Below are positions 28,435 through 37,694 of a DNA stretch of 64,000 bases, one piece after another (position 1 is the first letter of the stretch; every line of letters begins with the position of its first letter). The position numbers and the translations under genes are program-made. The DNA comes from a bacterium. GTDB lineage: Bacteria; Desulfobacterota; Binatia; Binatales; Binataceae. The notes beneath the pieces were generated by a model that saw only the letters and a program-made list of their open reading frames with translations, ran no database searches and was not told where the DNA came from. Location: contig JADBKU010000022.1 of the NCBI GenBank assembly GCA_014896235.1, positions 1 to 64,000 on the forward strand. Direction: 5' to 3'.

Positions 28435-29177
28435 TCTGCGGCGGGCCATAGGGGCGGCGCCCATCCTGGCTCGACATAGGCGAAATGAATCGCGTCGAGC
28501 AGGCTCCAGAGAATATGGCATTTCGCGATCAGCGCTTCGACCGCGCGATCCTGCATCGCGCGCGTAGTGCAATTGCGGACGACGAAATCGAGTCCGAAGG
28601 CGGCGTCGCGCGGCGCTTCGGAAAGACGGCCGCGGAAATAATCGAGTCCTGTGCGATCGAGCCACGGATAAAGCTGCTCCAGCGCCGCGACCCGGTTCGC
28701 CATCAACTCCGGCGCGAAGAGTTCGGTCAGCGACGACGCGACCGCTTCGACCAGCGGACGGCTCGCGACCAGCTCGACGTACGCATCGACGGCGTAACGC
28801 GCGGCGGGCAGCACGCGCTTGAGGCTCCGAACCTCGTCGGGATCGAGGCCGGCGGCCTGCGCGAGGCGCAGCCATTTGCGCATTCCACCTTCGCGCGACT
28901 CGTCGCCATCATGGTCGGCGATGCGGCCGATCCACGCGCGGCGAAACTCGGGATCGTCCGCTTTGGACAGGATAATCGCGTCTTTCCTGGGTATTCGCCA
29001 TTGATAGTAGAAGCGGTTTTCAATCCACGCCTGAAGCTGGCGGCGGGTGAGCTTCCCCTGATGCATCAGCAGGTGGAACGGATGGCGATCGTGATATGCA
29101 ACCGCGCCGACCGCGCGCAGCCGCGCGACAAATTGCTCGGGCGAATCGGGCGGCGCTTGCGTGGCCGTGAGGTTCAT
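28431..29177 (-). CDS. pqqC: Pyrroloquinoline-quinone synthase PqqC
   Basis: YHDRHPFHLLMHQGKLTRRQLQAWIENRFYYQWRIPRKDAIILSKADDPEFRRAWIGRIADHDG. Confidence 0.96.
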   Translation of the reverse strand: MNLTATQAPPDSPEQFVARLRAVGAVAYHDRHPFHLLMHQGKLTRRQLQAWIENRFYYQWRIPRKDAIILSKADDPEFRRAWIGRIADHDGDESREGGMRKWLRLAQAAGLDPDEVRSLKRVLPAARYAVDAYVELVASRPLVEAVASSLTELFAPELMANRVAALEQLYPWLDRTGLDYFRGRLSEAPRDAAFGLDFVVRNCTTRAMQDRAVEALIAKCHILWSLLDAIHFAYVEPGWAPPLWPAAE

Positions 29178-29181
29178 CGGA

Positions 29182-30120
29182 CTAAAGTTCCAGCGTCATT
29201 CCGTCGGCGGCGACTTCCCATCCGGCTTCGGCAAGTTGGCGGCGTTCCTCAGAGTCCTCGTCGAGAATCGGGTTGGTGTTGTTTATATGGGTGTAAATCT
29301 TCCGAATCCCGTCCAGTTCGCGCATCGCGGCAAGACTGCCGTGCGGACCGCCGATCGGCAGATGGCCCATCGCGGTCGCCGTGGCCGTTCCCGCTCCGCG
29401 GCGCGCCATCTCGTCGTCCCACCAGAAACTTCCGTCGAGCAGGATACATGACGAATGACGGGCGGCGGCGAGCAGCGCCTCGTCGATCCGGCGAAGGCAG
29501 GGCGCGTAAAGCAACGCGGCGGCGCTGTCGGCCGACCGGATTCGCAGTGCGATCGCGGCTCCCGACGGTTCTGGCCCGTCGCCGCCGACATAGCGCGGAA
29601 TTTTGGCCGCGACGGCGGTCGCACTGGCGCGCAGACCAGTATCCTCGCCACTGGCGGTGCGAATTTCGACCTCGGTAACGCCGCCGGCGCCGCCAACCGG
29701 CAAGTCGCGCCATTCGAGCCGTCCGGGCCGGCAAATCGCGGCAAAGGCCGCATTCATGCCGAAAATCCAATCGCGAACCGCAGCCGTCGAATAGATCGCG
29801 AGCGGTCCCGTCTCGCGAATCGCGAGCAATCCGGCGCAATGATCCAATTCGCCATCGGTCAAGATTATCGCGTCCAGCACTCCGGTTCGTGAACCGGCTG
29901 GCGCCAAATCGGTCGCGGAGAGCGTGCGGAGATGAGCGGGGAGATCGGGACTCGCGTTGATCAGGCGCCAGCGGCGGCCGTCGGCGCTGATCGCGAGCGA
30001 ACATTGCGTGCGCGGAATCGCCCGAATTTCGCCGCGCCGCATCCGGACGCAATTTTCGCATTGGCAATTCCATTGCGGAAATCCGCCGCCGGCGGCCGAG
30101 CCGAGTATCCGGACGCGCAT
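29182..30120 (-). CDS. pqqB: PqqB, metallo-beta-lactamase fold PQQ biosynthesis protein
   Basis: MRVRILGSAAGGGFPQWNCQCENCVRMR; LTDGELDHCAGLLAIRE; HINNTNPILDEDSEERRQL. Confidence 0.96.
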   Translation of the reverse strand: MRVRILGSAAGGGFPQWNCQCENCVRMRRGEIRAIPRTQCSLAISADGRRWRLINASPDLPAHLRTLSATDLAPAGSRTGVLDAIILTDGELDHCAGLLAIRETGPLAIYSTAAVRDWIFGMNAAFAAICRPGRLEWRDLPVGGAGGVTEVEIRTASGEDTGLRASATAVAAKIPRYVGGDGPEPSGAAIALRIRSADSAAALLYAPCLRRIDEALLAAARHSSCILLDGSFWWDDEMARRGAGTATATAMGHLPIGGPHGSLAAMRELDGIRKIYTHINNTNPILDEDSEERRQLAEAGWEVAADGMTLEL

Positions 30121-30129
30121 CGCGGGCGC

Positions 30130-30294
30130 TTAGCGCAATGGGCGCGAATCCACTGGCGGCGGCGGGTCGTGCTCCGCCGCTTCCGCTTTGCGCAAGCTGC
30201 CGAATGCGCGCATGTCGTCGAGCAGAAAGCTGTAGCAACTAATTTCGGCGTCCATGCGCAGTTCGACGAATTCCGGCTTGCGCCACTCGCTCAT
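30130..30294 (-). CDS. pqqA: PqqA PQQ precursor peptide with C-terminal extension (54 aa)
   Basis: MSEWRKPEFVELRMDAEISCYSF contains the ExxxY core (EISCY), directly upstream of pqqB; followed by a 33-aa tail after Tyr. Confidence 0.85.
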   Translation of the reverse strand: MSEWRKPEFVELRMDAEISCYSFLLDDMRAFGSLRKAEAAEHDPPPPVDSRPLR

Positions 30295-30414
30295 GAAACG
30301 AACCTCCATTCTGCCGCTTCCGGCTCCGGCCGAAACGGCGGCGTCATGGAATTTTAACATCGCGCGCTGCGGCGAAGCCATCCGGCGGACGACCGCGATA
30401 AACTCAGCCATCGC

Positions 30415-31539
30415 TCAGGCCACGCGACCGCCAAACCGGATCGCGCAGTACCGGCGGGCGCGCCGCATCTCCATCGCGGCTGCGCGCGCGAGCGCTAGCG
30501 AGATCGCGAGCCACGGCGAGATTCCGGAGAAAGCCTCGCCCATCGCGTAGAGCGTACGCATCGAAAAGCGCGTTTCGTTGGAGATTGAATAAATGGGTTC
30601 CCAAACATCCGGCGCCATTTTGGCGCGAAAGCGTTCGAGGCCGCGGAAATTGTAGAAACGATTCGCATGCGCCCGCGCGAACCGCATCATCAGGCGGAGC
30701 CAGAGCGGATTCATGTCCAACGCGGCATGGGTCGAGAGGGCGACCAGACCAAGCGTGACATAGGTGCGGCCTTCGGCGGCGAAGCGCCGCATCGCGGCGT
30801 CGATCAGCAGTTCGCTGGTTCCGTTCGGCGCGCGCGGATCGCGCGCCACCTGCTCGATCAGATAGCCGTTGCGGGCGGGCGCCGGCGAAGCGACCAGAAA
30901 CGCGACGGCCGCGCCGTCGCGGCGCGCGACCAGCACCGTGCGATCTGCGACTTCCCCCGCGAGCGTATGCGGCTCGACGAGAAAATGCAGCGGCGGCAGC
31001 ACCCGCGAATCGAGCCAGCGCGCGAGCACCGCCGCGAGTTCGGGATCTTCGCATCCGCGCTCCGGCGCGAGCGGCTCGATGCGCACGCCTTTATTGCGCG
31101 CGCGATTCAACTGCGCACGGAGCGAGCGATGCGCCGCCAGCACGGACGGCCAGCGCGCGGGGTTCCAGACCGGCTGCGCGCCGATCACGATCGCCGCGTG
31201 GCGGCGGGAATTCGCCAGCAGGCCACGCAGGCGCTCGGCCGCGCAGACGTAGCAGACGCGGCATCGATGCGCCGCGGCGAAGTCTTCAAACGCGCGCGTC
31301 ACCGCCGGCAGCGCCGCCTCAGCGCATACCGGCGCGCCCGCCGCCAGCATCACATGGCCCCGCCGGATGTATCCAGTCACCGCAGGCGCCGAAGGCTCGA
31401 ACCACAGATCGATTCCAGGATTCAGTATCTGGTAGGCCGTCGCGTTCCAGCCGTGGGCCATCACCAGCGCGCGTGCGCTAAGCGCGGGTCCGATCGAGCA
31501 CCCGCCTGACACGGCATCGCGATTGCTTGCTGTATTCAA
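30415..31539 (-). CDS. DUF2156 / GNAT-fold (phosphatidylglycerol lysyltransferase C-terminal-like) protein
   Basis: MAHGWNATAYQILNPGIDLWFEPSAPAVTGYIRRGHVMLAAGAPVC; WLDSRVLPPLHFLVEPH; NGTSELLIDAAMRRFAAEGRTYVTLGLVALS; FYNFRGLERFRAKMAPDVWEPIYSI. Confidence 0.72.
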   Translation of the reverse strand: MNTASNRDAVSGGCSIGPALSARALVMAHGWNATAYQILNPGIDLWFEPSAPAVTGYIRRGHVMLAAGAPVCAEAALPAVTRAFEDFAAAHRCRVCYVCAAERLRGLLANSRRHAAIVIGAQPVWNPARWPSVLAAHRSLRAQLNRARNKGVRIEPLAPERGCEDPELAAVLARWLDSRVLPPLHFLVEPHTLAGEVADRTVLVARRDGAAVAFLVASPAPARNGYLIEQVARDPRAPNGTSELLIDAAMRRFAAEGRTYVTLGLVALSTHAALDMNPLWLRLMMRFARAHANRFYNFRGLERFRAKMAPDVWEPIYSISNETRFSMRTLYAMGEAFSGISPWLAISLALARAAAMEMRRARRYCAIRFGGRVA

Positions 31540-31770
31540 GGCGCGCCGCTGCGTCCGCGAAGGCGAATACTACGACTGGAAATAGATAATAAATGGCCAG
31601 TGAATAAAATCATATGCTCAAAATGACTATTTACGGCCGCCATAGCGGTCCAATCGCAAATTAATATCGACTCTGCCCGCGATTCGAAACATAACCCGGC
31701 GCCGCCGATTACGAAACGGCAATTTCATGCCATTCCTCCGTTCGCGTTCGCGCCAACTAGATAATCTGAA

Positions 31771-34113
31771 ATGAGCATCCAAATCCGCTCGCGCAAACCG
31801 ATTGGACTTGCAGTCGCCCTCGCCGCCGCCGCGATTGTAGCGGCGCTCCCGCGCTTCGCCTGCGCCGGGCGCGACGCGCCGGATGTGGCGCTGCGCGGCA
31901 ACCATCCAATTCTGTCCGCTGAAGCCGGCCTCGTCCAGCCGCTCAACCCCAGCCAACAGCTCGAGCTTCGACTTTCGTTCGCGCCGCGCGGCCGGGCGCG
32001 GTTGACGCGCTATTTGGAGACGATCCAGGACCCAGCCTCGCCGAATTACCATCGATGGCTCACTGCAGAGCAGTATGCGCGGCGCTTCGGACGAACGCCG
32101 GCGGAAGTCGCAGCGGTCGCCGCATGGCTCGCGCACGCAGGTCTGCGCGTTTCCGCGCGTTCTCCAATGGGAATTACCGCGACTGGCGCCGCCGCGATGG
32201 TCGAGCGCGCTTTCGCGACGCGGCTCGCGGCGAACGCGAGCGGCGTCTATGCGAACCTCTCGGACCCGAGAATACCCGCGCGCTTCGCAAGAATAATTTC
32301 GTCGATCGCCGGTCTCGACAACACCCTGCATGCCGTCCCGATGGCTTCCGCGATTCCTGGCGGTCATGCGCCCGACGCCTTGCGCAAAACGCTTGCGATG
32401 GCCGCTGCGCCGGACTATGCCGGCGCGCAAGGCGAAGCGTTCGGGCCAGAGGACCTCTGGACGTTCTACGACGAAACGCCGCTCGTCCAGAATGGCCTCG
32501 ACGGCGCCGGGCAATGCGTGGCGATCGTCGAGGATTCGGACCTGCTCACCAGCGCCGTCACGCTGTTCGATTCTACCTTCGCGCTGCCGAACCCAAGCCT
32601 GTCGCGGGTGCTGGCTGACGGCGTGAATCCGGGCCGCACCGCCGACGAAACCGAGGCGCTGCTCGACGTCGAGTGGGCACATGCGGTCGCGACCGGCGCC
32701 GCAGTCGTGGTTTATATCGGCGCGGGCGCGAACGGCCTGGTCGATGCGCTCAGCGGCGCCGTGACCGACAATCAATGCGGCGCGATCAGCGTTAGCTATT
32801 CGTTCTGCGGGGGACCCGCCAGCTTTTACACCGGCACGCTCGATCCCCTGCTGGCCGAGGCCGCCGCACAAGGACAATCCGTCGCCGTAGCCGCCGGCGA
32901 CGACGGCTCCGCGGGCCTCACGCTCAACAGCGCGGGCACGGCCTGCGTCGTTGGAAGCAGTCTCAACGTCAGCGAATTCGCCGCCGATCCCAATGTGATC
33001 GCGGTCGGCGGCAGCCAGTTCACTCCGGTTTACAACGCGTCGGGCGAAGACGTCGGCTACGTCGCGGAAAGCGTTTGGGACGACGCGACCGGCGCGGGCG
33101 GCGGCGGCGCCAGCTCGATCTTCGCCAAGCCGCCGTATCAAATCGGACTCACGCCGCCTGACTCGATGCGCGATCTGCCGGATGTCGCGATGGGCGCAAG
33201 CCCGCTCGCGCCCGGTTTCTATTGGGGCGACGATCCGAATCAGGCCGGCGTCGCGCAGATGAACTGTTGCATCGGCGGCACCAGCATCGCCGCGCCGATT
33301 CTGGCCGGACTGATGAGCGTGGTCGCGCAAAGCGCGGGCGGACGCGCCGGCAATCCCAATCCACGCGTTTATCAACTGGGCGCGATGCATGACACGAGCC
33401 GCTCCGGCCTGCGCGATATCGTCGCGGGCAACAACGGCTTCAACGGCGTCTCCGGCTTTGTCGCCGAACCGGGATACGATCAGGCCAGCGGATGGGGCAG
33501 TATCGACATGGCGACGTTCGTCGCCGCATACGCGCCGGCCAGTCCCACGCCCACGCCAAGTTCCTCGCCCAGCCCCACGCCGAGTCCAACCGCTTCGCCC
33601 AGCGCAACGCCATCGCCGACGCCCACCACCTCGCCCACGCCGACTCCAACCCCGACTCCGAGCGCGACGCCGACGCTCAGCCCAACGCCAAGTCCGACGC
33701 CAAGTCCCACCCCGACGCCCTCCGCCACCCCGTCATCGTCGCCCACGCCATCTGCAACGCCAACGCCACTGCAATCGACGGCCGCCGCGATCGTAACGCC
33801 GCGCGTGCTTCATTTCGGCCCGATCAAAGCGGGAACGGCTAGCGCGGTTCAGGTCGTAACCGTGCTGAATCCCGCCGATAGCCCCGCGCCGCTCGCGATC
33901 GCGCGCATTCTCCGGCAGGGCGCCGCCGCTTTCGTGATCGGACAATCGCCGTCGAGTTGTTCCGCTGCGACGATGCTTGCGGCGGGCCAAAGCTGCACGA
34001 TCGCAATCAGTTTCGCGCCCGCGGCGCCGGGACTGCGCAGCGGCGCGCTCGCGATTATCGATAATGCGCGCAATGCGCCGCAGCAGGTCTATTTTTACGG
34101 CGCTGGATTTTGA
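31771..34113 (+). CDS. S53 (sedolisin/kumamolisin-type) peptidase with activation prodomain, P/S/T linker and C-terminal HYDIN-like beta domain
   Basis: [31 protein letters not shown] prodomain; [24 protein letters not shown]-terminal [25 protein letters not shown]. Confidence 0.92.
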   Translation: MSIQIRSRKPIGLAVALAAAAIVAALPRFACAGRDAPDVALRGNHPILSAEAGLVQPLNPSQQLELRLSFAPRGRARLTRYLETIQDPASPNYHRWLTAEQYARRFGRTPAEVAAVAAWLAHAGLRVSARSPMGITATGAAAMVERAFATRLAANASGVYANLSDPRIPARFARIISSIAGLDNTLHAVPMASAIPGGHAPDALRKTLAMAAAPDYAGAQGEAFGPEDLWTFYDETPLVQNGLDGAGQCVAIVEDSDLLTSAVTLFDSTFALPNPSLSRVLADGVNPGRTADETEALLDVEWAHAVATGAAVVVYIGAGANGLVDALSGAVTDNQCGAISVSYSFCGGPASFYTGTLDPLLAEAAAQGQSVAVAAGDDGSAGLTLNSAGTACVVGSSLNVSEFAADPNVIAVGGSQFTPVYNASGEDVGYVAESVWDDATGAGGGGASSIFAKPPYQIGLTPPDSMRDLPDVAMGASPLAPGFYWGDDPNQAGVAQMNCCIGGTSIAAPILAGLMSVVAQSAGGRAGNPNPRVYQLGAMHDTSRSGLRDIVAGNNGFNGVSGFVAEPGYDQASGWGSIDMATFVAAYAPASPTPTPSSSPSPTPSPTASPSATPSPTPTTSPTPTPTPTPSATPTLSPTPSPTPSPTPTPSATPSSSPTPSATPTPLQSTAAAIVTPRVLHFGPIKAGTASAVQVVTVLNPADSPAPLAIARILRQGAAAFVIGQSPSSCSAATMLAAGQSCTIAISFAPAAPGLRSGALAIIDNARNAPQQVYFYGAGF
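33538..33777 (+). repeat. Low-complexity SPTPTPS-type coding repeat (linker of the S53 peptidase)
   Basis: Translation [79 protein letters not shown]. Confidence 0.92.
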
Positions 34114-34243
34114 ACCGCGCCGCGCGCCGGTTGAAGAATCAGACCGGGTCTGGTACGTGACCCAAAGCCGGTCGCGAGCGCGGAAGTTCGCGATCGAAGC
34201 TCGCCGGCTCTTTTATGATTTCAGCCAAAGCGACCCATCGCCG

Positions 34244-35437
34244 ATGAATCCGAAACGCACCGGCCCGCTCGCGGACGTCCGGATAATCGATCTCACCCAG
34301 GCGTTGGCCGGTCCTTATTGCACGATGCTGCTCGGCGATCTTGGCGCCGACATTATCAAGGTCGAGCCGCCGCACGGCGACATGGCGCGCACGCTCGGTC
34401 CGCCGTTTCCCGATCGCCAAGGCTGCGACTATTCGCCCTACTTCGCCAGCATCAACCGCAACAAGCGCAGCATCGTGCTCGATCTGAAATCCGACGCCGG
34501 CCGCGCGACCCTGTTCAAGCTGATCGAACGCGCCGACGCCGTGGTCGAGAACGCACGGTCGGGCGTGATGGACGCGCTTGGCATCGGTTACGAAACTTTG
34601 AGCGCGCGCAATCCCAGGCTGGTTTACGCCGCGGTGCGCGGCTTCGGCGATCCGCGCACCGGCCGCAGCCCGTACTCGGATTGGCCGGCCTTCGATATCG
34701 TCGCGCAATGCATGGGCGGATTGGTTGGGATGACCGGCCCGGCGGGCGGGGAGGGCTACCGCTGCGGCCCCGGCGTGGGCGACATCTATCCCGGCACGCT
34801 CGCGGCGCTCGGCGTCGTTTCCGCGATTCACGCGGCGCGCGTCAGCGGTAAGGGCCAGTTCCTCGACGTCGCGATGTACGACGCGGTGCTCGCGCTCTGC
34901 GAGGTGATCGTTTACACCTACTCGCTCACCGGAAAGACCATCGCGCCCGCCGGCAACTCCAGCCGCATCATCGTGCCGTTCGACATTTTCCCGACCGCCG
35001 ACGGCGCGATCGCGATCGCGGCGCCGACCGACAATCAATGGGCGGCGTTGTGCCGCGCGATGGGCCGCACGGAGCTGATCGCCGACGATCGCACGCGCAG
35101 CAATCCGCGGCGCGTCGCCAACGGCGAGTTCGTGCGCAACCTGATCCGCGAATGGACGGCGGCGCGGCCGACTGCGGAAATCGTCAGCGCGCTCGGCGGC
35201 AAAGTTCCCGTCGGTCCCGTCAACACCGCGCGCGAAATCTTCGCCGATCCCCATCCGCGCGCCCGCGGGATGCTGGTCGAGGTACAGCCGCCGGGCGACA
35301 ATCCGCCGCTGACGATCGCCGGCCCGGCGATCAAGCTCACGGGCACGCCCGCGGCGGTGCATTCGCGCGCGCCGCGCCTCGGCGAGCATGGCGCGGAAAT
35401 TCTCGCCGAATTGGGAATCGCGCCGGAAAAATCCTAG
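34244..35437 (+). CDS. CaiB/BaiF family III CoA-transferase
   Basis: GPLADVRIIDLTQALAGPYCTMLLGDLGADIIKVEPPHGDMARTLGPPF; NRNKRSIVLDLKSDAGR. Confidence 0.94.
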   Translation: MNPKRTGPLADVRIIDLTQALAGPYCTMLLGDLGADIIKVEPPHGDMARTLGPPFPDRQGCDYSPYFASINRNKRSIVLDLKSDAGRATLFKLIERADAVVENARSGVMDALGIGYETLSARNPRLVYAAVRGFGDPRTGRSPYSDWPAFDIVAQCMGGLVGMTGPAGGEGYRCGPGVGDIYPGTLAALGVVSAIHAARVSGKGQFLDVAMYDAVLALCEVIVYTYSLTGKTIAPAGNSSRIIVPFDIFPTADGAIAIAAPTDNQWAALCRAMGRTELIADDRTRSNPRRVANGEFVRNLIREWTAARPTAEIVSALGGKVPVGPVNTAREIFADPHPRARGMLVEVQPPGDNPPLTIAGPAIKLTGTPAAVHSRAPRLGEHGAEILAELGIAPEKS

Positions 35438-35456
35438 ACGTTATCGGAGAAATCAA

Positions 35457-36368
35457 ATGGCTGTGCGGCTGAGACGTTCGGAACTGTCCGTGCCGGCTTC
35501 GAATCCGGCGATGGTCCAAAAGGCGGTCGCCAGCGCCGCCGACCTGGTTTTCCTCGATCTTGAAGACGCGGTCGCGCCGGCGCTGAAAGAGTCCTCGCGC
35601 GCCAACGTCATCGCCGCGTTGAACGATCTCGATTGGGGCCGCAAGCTCCGCGCCGTCCGCGTCAACGCCGCCGAAACCAAGTGGGCTCATGACGACGTGA
35701 TCGAAGTGGTGGAAGGCGCCGGCGCCAAGCTCGACATCATTATCCTGCCCAAGGTCAAAGCTCCGCGCGACGTGTGGTTCTTCGACACGCTGTTGAGCCA
35801 GCTCGAAGCGAAACTCGGCCTCAAGCATCGCATCGGCCTTGAAGCGCTGATCGAGGAGACCGCGGCGCTGGCGCGCGTCGAAGAGATCGCAGGATGCTGC
35901 CCGCGGCTAGAGGCGATCATCCTCGGCTTCGGCGATCTTTCGGCCAGTCAGGGCGTGCGATCCGGACTGACCGAAGCGTCGGAGCCAAACCGCTACCCCG
36001 GCGACATGTGGCATTTCGCGCGCGGCAGGATGATCGTCGCGGCGCGCGCCGCCGGCATCGACGCGATTGACGGGCCGTTCGCGAATTTCCGCGATCCCGA
36101 CGGTTACCGGTGCGACGCGGTCTGGGCGGCGACGCTGGGCGCGGTCGGCAAATGGGCGATCCATCCAAGCCAGATCGAAATCGCCAACGACGTCTTCGCG
36201 CCAACGCCGAACGAAATCGAAGTCGCGCGCCGGATGTGCGAGGCGTACTACGCCGCCGAAAAGGGCGGAGCCGGCGCGGCCGGCGCCGGCGGCATCCTGA
36301 TCGACGCCGCCACCGCGCGCATCTACGAGGCGGTGCTGGAGCGGGCGAAACTGACCGGCCGCGCCTGA
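35457..36368 (+). CDS. HpcH/HpaI aldolase / CitE-like CoA ester lyase
   Basis: RRSELSVPASNPAMVQKAVASAADLVFLDLEDAVAP; ALIEETAALARVEEIA; GKWAIHPSQIEIANDVFAPT. Confidence 0.92.
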   Translation: MAVRLRRSELSVPASNPAMVQKAVASAADLVFLDLEDAVAPALKESSRANVIAALNDLDWGRKLRAVRVNAAETKWAHDDVIEVVEGAGAKLDIIILPKVKAPRDVWFFDTLLSQLEAKLGLKHRIGLEALIEETAALARVEEIAGCCPRLEAIILGFGDLSASQGVRSGLTEASEPNRYPGDMWHFARGRMIVAARAAGIDAIDGPFANFRDPDGYRCDAVWAATLGAVGKWAIHPSQIEIANDVFAPTPNEIEVARRMCEAYYAAEKGGAGAAGAGGILIDAATARIYEAVLERAKLTGRA

Positions 36369-36469
36369 ACAACGCTGCGCTGGCAAGATAACGCTTGACA
36401 TTGGCGGCACGCGAAAGCGATTGAATTGATTGAGGGCCGGCCGCGTGTCGCCGGCGGAAAGCTAAGCAT

Positions 36470-37651
36470 ATGGATTTCAACTACAGTCCCGAAGACGAGG
36501 CCTTTCGCGCCGAGGTTCGCGCCTGGCTCGAAAATAACCGGGAATATGCGCCGCCCGCCCGCAGCCCGCTCGACGATGGCAGCCCGGAGGATTGGAAGGC
36601 CCGCATCCGCTGGCACAAGCGGCTCAATGAAGGCGGATGGGTCGCCGTGCACTGGCCCAAGGAGTACGGCGGACGCGGCGCCACGGTGATGCAGCGGCTG
36701 ATCTTCCGCGAGGAGCTGGCCCGACTCGATCTGACCGAGCCCTTTTTGGGGATGGGCATCAGCTTGCTCGGCCCCACGCTGATGCATTGGGGCACTGACG
36801 AGCAGAAGCGCCGCCATCTGCCCGCGATTCTGCGCGGCGACGAAGTGTGGTGCCAGGGCTACTCGGAACCCGGCGCGGGTTCTGATCTCGCCTCGCTCAA
36901 AACCCGCGCGGAGGACCAGGGCGATTATTTTCTGGTCAACGGCCAGAAGGTATGGACCTCGATGGCGCAGTTCGCGGACTGGATTTTCCTGCTCGTCCGC
37001 ACCGATCCCGACGCCCCCAAACACAAGGGCATCAGCTACCTGCTGGTCGATATGCACAGCCCCGGCATCACGGTGCGGCCGTTGGTGCAGATGACGGGCG
37101 GACGCGGTTTCAACGAGGTCTTCTTCGAAGACGTTCGCGTGCCGAAGGCGAATATCGTCGGCCAGAAGAACAACGGATGGCAGGTAGCGATCACCACCCT
37201 GATGTTCGAGCGTTCGGGCAACTACGGCGAAAGCGCCTCCCAGCAGGTGCGCGAACTGATCGAGCTCGCCCGGCGCGTCCCGCGCAACGGCGGCGTCGCC
37301 TGGGATGACGCCGGCGTACGTCAGCGGGTCGCGCGCTTCGCGTCGGAAGCGGCCGCCCTCAAATACACCGGCTATCGGCAATTGACCCGCCAACTCAAGG
37401 GCGCGCCGCCCGGCCCGGAAGGTTCGATCATGAAGCTGTGCGGCACTGAATTGAACCTGGCGATCGCGCTGTACGCGATGGAGTTGCTGGGGCCGTACAG
37501 CCAGCTCGATTTCGAGGCGCCGTTCGCGCTCGACAGCGGCAAATGGTCGCTCCGGATGCTGGCGGCGCGCGGGCCGACGATCTACGCCGGCACCAATCAG
37601 ATCCAGCACAACATTATCGGCGAGCGCGTCCTCGGCTTGCCGAAAGGCTAG
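36470..37651 (+). CDS. Acyl-CoA dehydrogenase
   Basis: CQGYSEPGAGSDLASLKTRAEDQGDYFLVNGQKVWTS; YAGTNQIQHNIIGERVLGLPKG. Confidence 0.95.
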   Translation: MDFNYSPEDEAFRAEVRAWLENNREYAPPARSPLDDGSPEDWKARIRWHKRLNEGGWVAVHWPKEYGGRGATVMQRLIFREELARLDLTEPFLGMGISLLGPTLMHWGTDEQKRRHLPAILRGDEVWCQGYSEPGAGSDLASLKTRAEDQGDYFLVNGQKVWTSMAQFADWIFLLVRTDPDAPKHKGISYLLVDMHSPGITVRPLVQMTGGRGFNEVFFEDVRVPKANIVGQKNNGWQVAITTLMFERSGNYGESASQQVRELIELARRVPRNGGVAWDDAGVRQRVARFASEAAALKYTGYRQLTRQLKGAPPGPEGSIMKLCGTELNLAIALYAMELLGPYSQLDFEAPFALDSGKWSLRMLAARGPTIYAGTNQIQHNIIGERVLGLPKG

Positions 37652-37694
37652 ACGCCGCGGCTGGTTCGGGCCGCGTCAGAATGAGCCTGCCGCG

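Noticed and set aside
31627-33390. 587-aa minus-strand ORF opposite the S53 peptidase
   Set aside because: Arg/Gly/Ala-rich shadow ORF antisense to a clearly recognisable peptidase; no family features.
33480-33746. [11 protein letters not shown]-type repetitive minus-strand ORF
   Set aside because: Simply the antisense reading of the SPTPTPS linker repeat.
33538-33777. Tandem repeats that might look like a CRISPR or VNTR
   Set aside because: In-frame low-complexity P/S/T codons inside the S53 gene; no spacer structure.
34139-35389. 416-aa minus-strand ORF opposite the CaiB/BaiF gene
   Set aside because: Antisense shadow of a well-supported CoA-transferase.
36323-37609. 428-aa minus-strand ORF opposite the acyl-CoA dehydrogenase
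   Set aside because: Antisense shadow ORF; the opposite strand is unambiguous.
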